NCBI GenBank assembly: GCA_902802575.1
Contig: CADCMN010000017.1
Span: forward strand, 1-38,555
Direction: 5' to 3'
DNA: 38,555 nt
Source of the DNA: an uncultured Eubacteriales bacterium
GTDB lineage: Bacteria; Bacillota; Clostridia; Christensenellales; CAG-138
In this document: positions 38,268 to 38,555 of the stretch, in pieces
Numbering within the stretch: position 1 is the stretch's first letter
Layout: every line of letters begins with the position of its first letter
Translations under genes and position numbers: made by a program
The notes under the pieces: generated by a model
The model's database searches: none
What the model was told of the DNA's origin: nothing
Seen by the model: the letters and a program-made list of their open reading frames with translations, nothing else

Positions 38268-38555
38268 TCACGCCTTTTGTCCGTCGTTCCTGACGGCTTC
38301 CAGGGCGGCGCGCCGGGCGGCCCGACGCATCTCGGCCTCGGCCTGAGCCTTCTGCTTCTCCTCCTCCACCTGGGCGCGGATCTTCGCTTCGATCTCGTCG
38401 CAGAGCTCGGGGTTGTCCTTGAGGAACTGGCGGGCGTTGTCCCGGCCCTGGGCGATGCGCATCTCGCCGTAGTTGAACCAGGCGCCGGACTTGGTCATGA
38501 TCTTCCGGGCCACGGCCTGGTCGATGATGCTGCCCTCCCGGGAGATGCCCTCGCC
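38268..38555 (-). CDS. recA: Recombinase RecA, C-terminal part
   Basis: The 3' end of recA; the gene continues past the right edge. The frame is open to base 38555 and reads [18 protein letters not shown], then [38 protein letters not shown], the conserved end of the RecA core. The tail after that is Ala/Glu/Arg/Lys-rich ([20 protein letters not shown]), replacing the acidic tail of E. coli RecA. RecA forms filaments on single-stranded DNA and drives homologous recombination and the SOS response. The Met at 38513 is internal, not a start. Confidence 0.96.
   Translation of the reverse strand, partial: GEGISREGSIIDQAVARKIMTKSGAWFNYGEMRIAQGRDNARQFLKDNPELCDEIEAKIRAQVEEEKQKAQAEAEMRRAARRAALEAVRNDGQKA

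Overview
The window is a GC-rich, densely packed bacterial chromosome segment that looks like a spore-forming (or recently spore-forming) Clostridia-type Firmicute. The evidence is a SpoIIP-like protein, strong AGGAGG-type ribosome binding sites, sigma-A promoters of the TTGACA/TATAAT type, an Rrf2-NifS-NifU iron-sulfur locus, ECF-type vitamin transporters, a YnzC/DUF896 protein and many intrinsic terminators. No rRNA, tRNA, insertion sequence, phage gene or CRISPR array was found. Species cannot be named from the sequence.

Layout. 1-1.6 kb: end of an M32 carboxypeptidase, translationally coupled to a SpoIIP-like lipoprotein. 1.7-6.1 kb (minus): a tightly overlapping operon of an Lgt-like membrane protein, an MFS transporter, a family 2 glycoside hydrolase and a DUF3885-like protein, divergent from a LysR regulator (6.26 kb), which is followed by a lipoprotein cyclophilin. 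7.9-8.1 kb: an array of AGTGAAATT words separated by different hairpins, next to a long palindrome. 8.1-12 kb: a small membrane protein, an exported PIG-L deacetylase with a lipase, and an exported metallophosphoesterase. 12.2-14.8 kb: UMF1-type MFS plus M29 aminopeptidase. 14.9-17 kb (minus): rrf2-nifS-nifU, with the same inverted repeat (AACCT-N11-AGGTT) in both promoters.

17.1-20.4 kb: three membrane-anchored proteins of unknown function. Two share a repeated LPNP domain; the third ends in a zinc ribbon. 20.5-22.9 kb: ECF sigma factor and membrane anti-sigma-like partner. 23.0-27.8 kb: uridine kinase, then fused EcfA, EcfT, a SAM hydrolase-family enzyme and a UPF0397 S component. 27.9-30.1 kb: a second ECF sigma/anti-sigma pair. 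30.3-32.2 kb (minus): a serine-palmitoyltransferase-like alpha-oxoamine synthase plus a short-chain reductase, divergent from a cupin-containing XRE regulator that heads a polyamine ABC operon (potABCD) and DUF896. 37.4-38.6 kb (minus): alpha/beta hydrolase and the 3' end of recA.

Three genes appear broken: the UPF0397 S component (14-bp tandem duplication), the second anti-sigma gene (apparent one-base loss near its start) and potD (internal deletion with a frame change). The most interesting items are the sphingolipid-like synthase/reductase pair and its shared control region, the SAM hydrolase inside an ECF transporter operon, the LPNP-domain module, the hairpin array, and a matched pair of three-hairpin elements between convergent genes.
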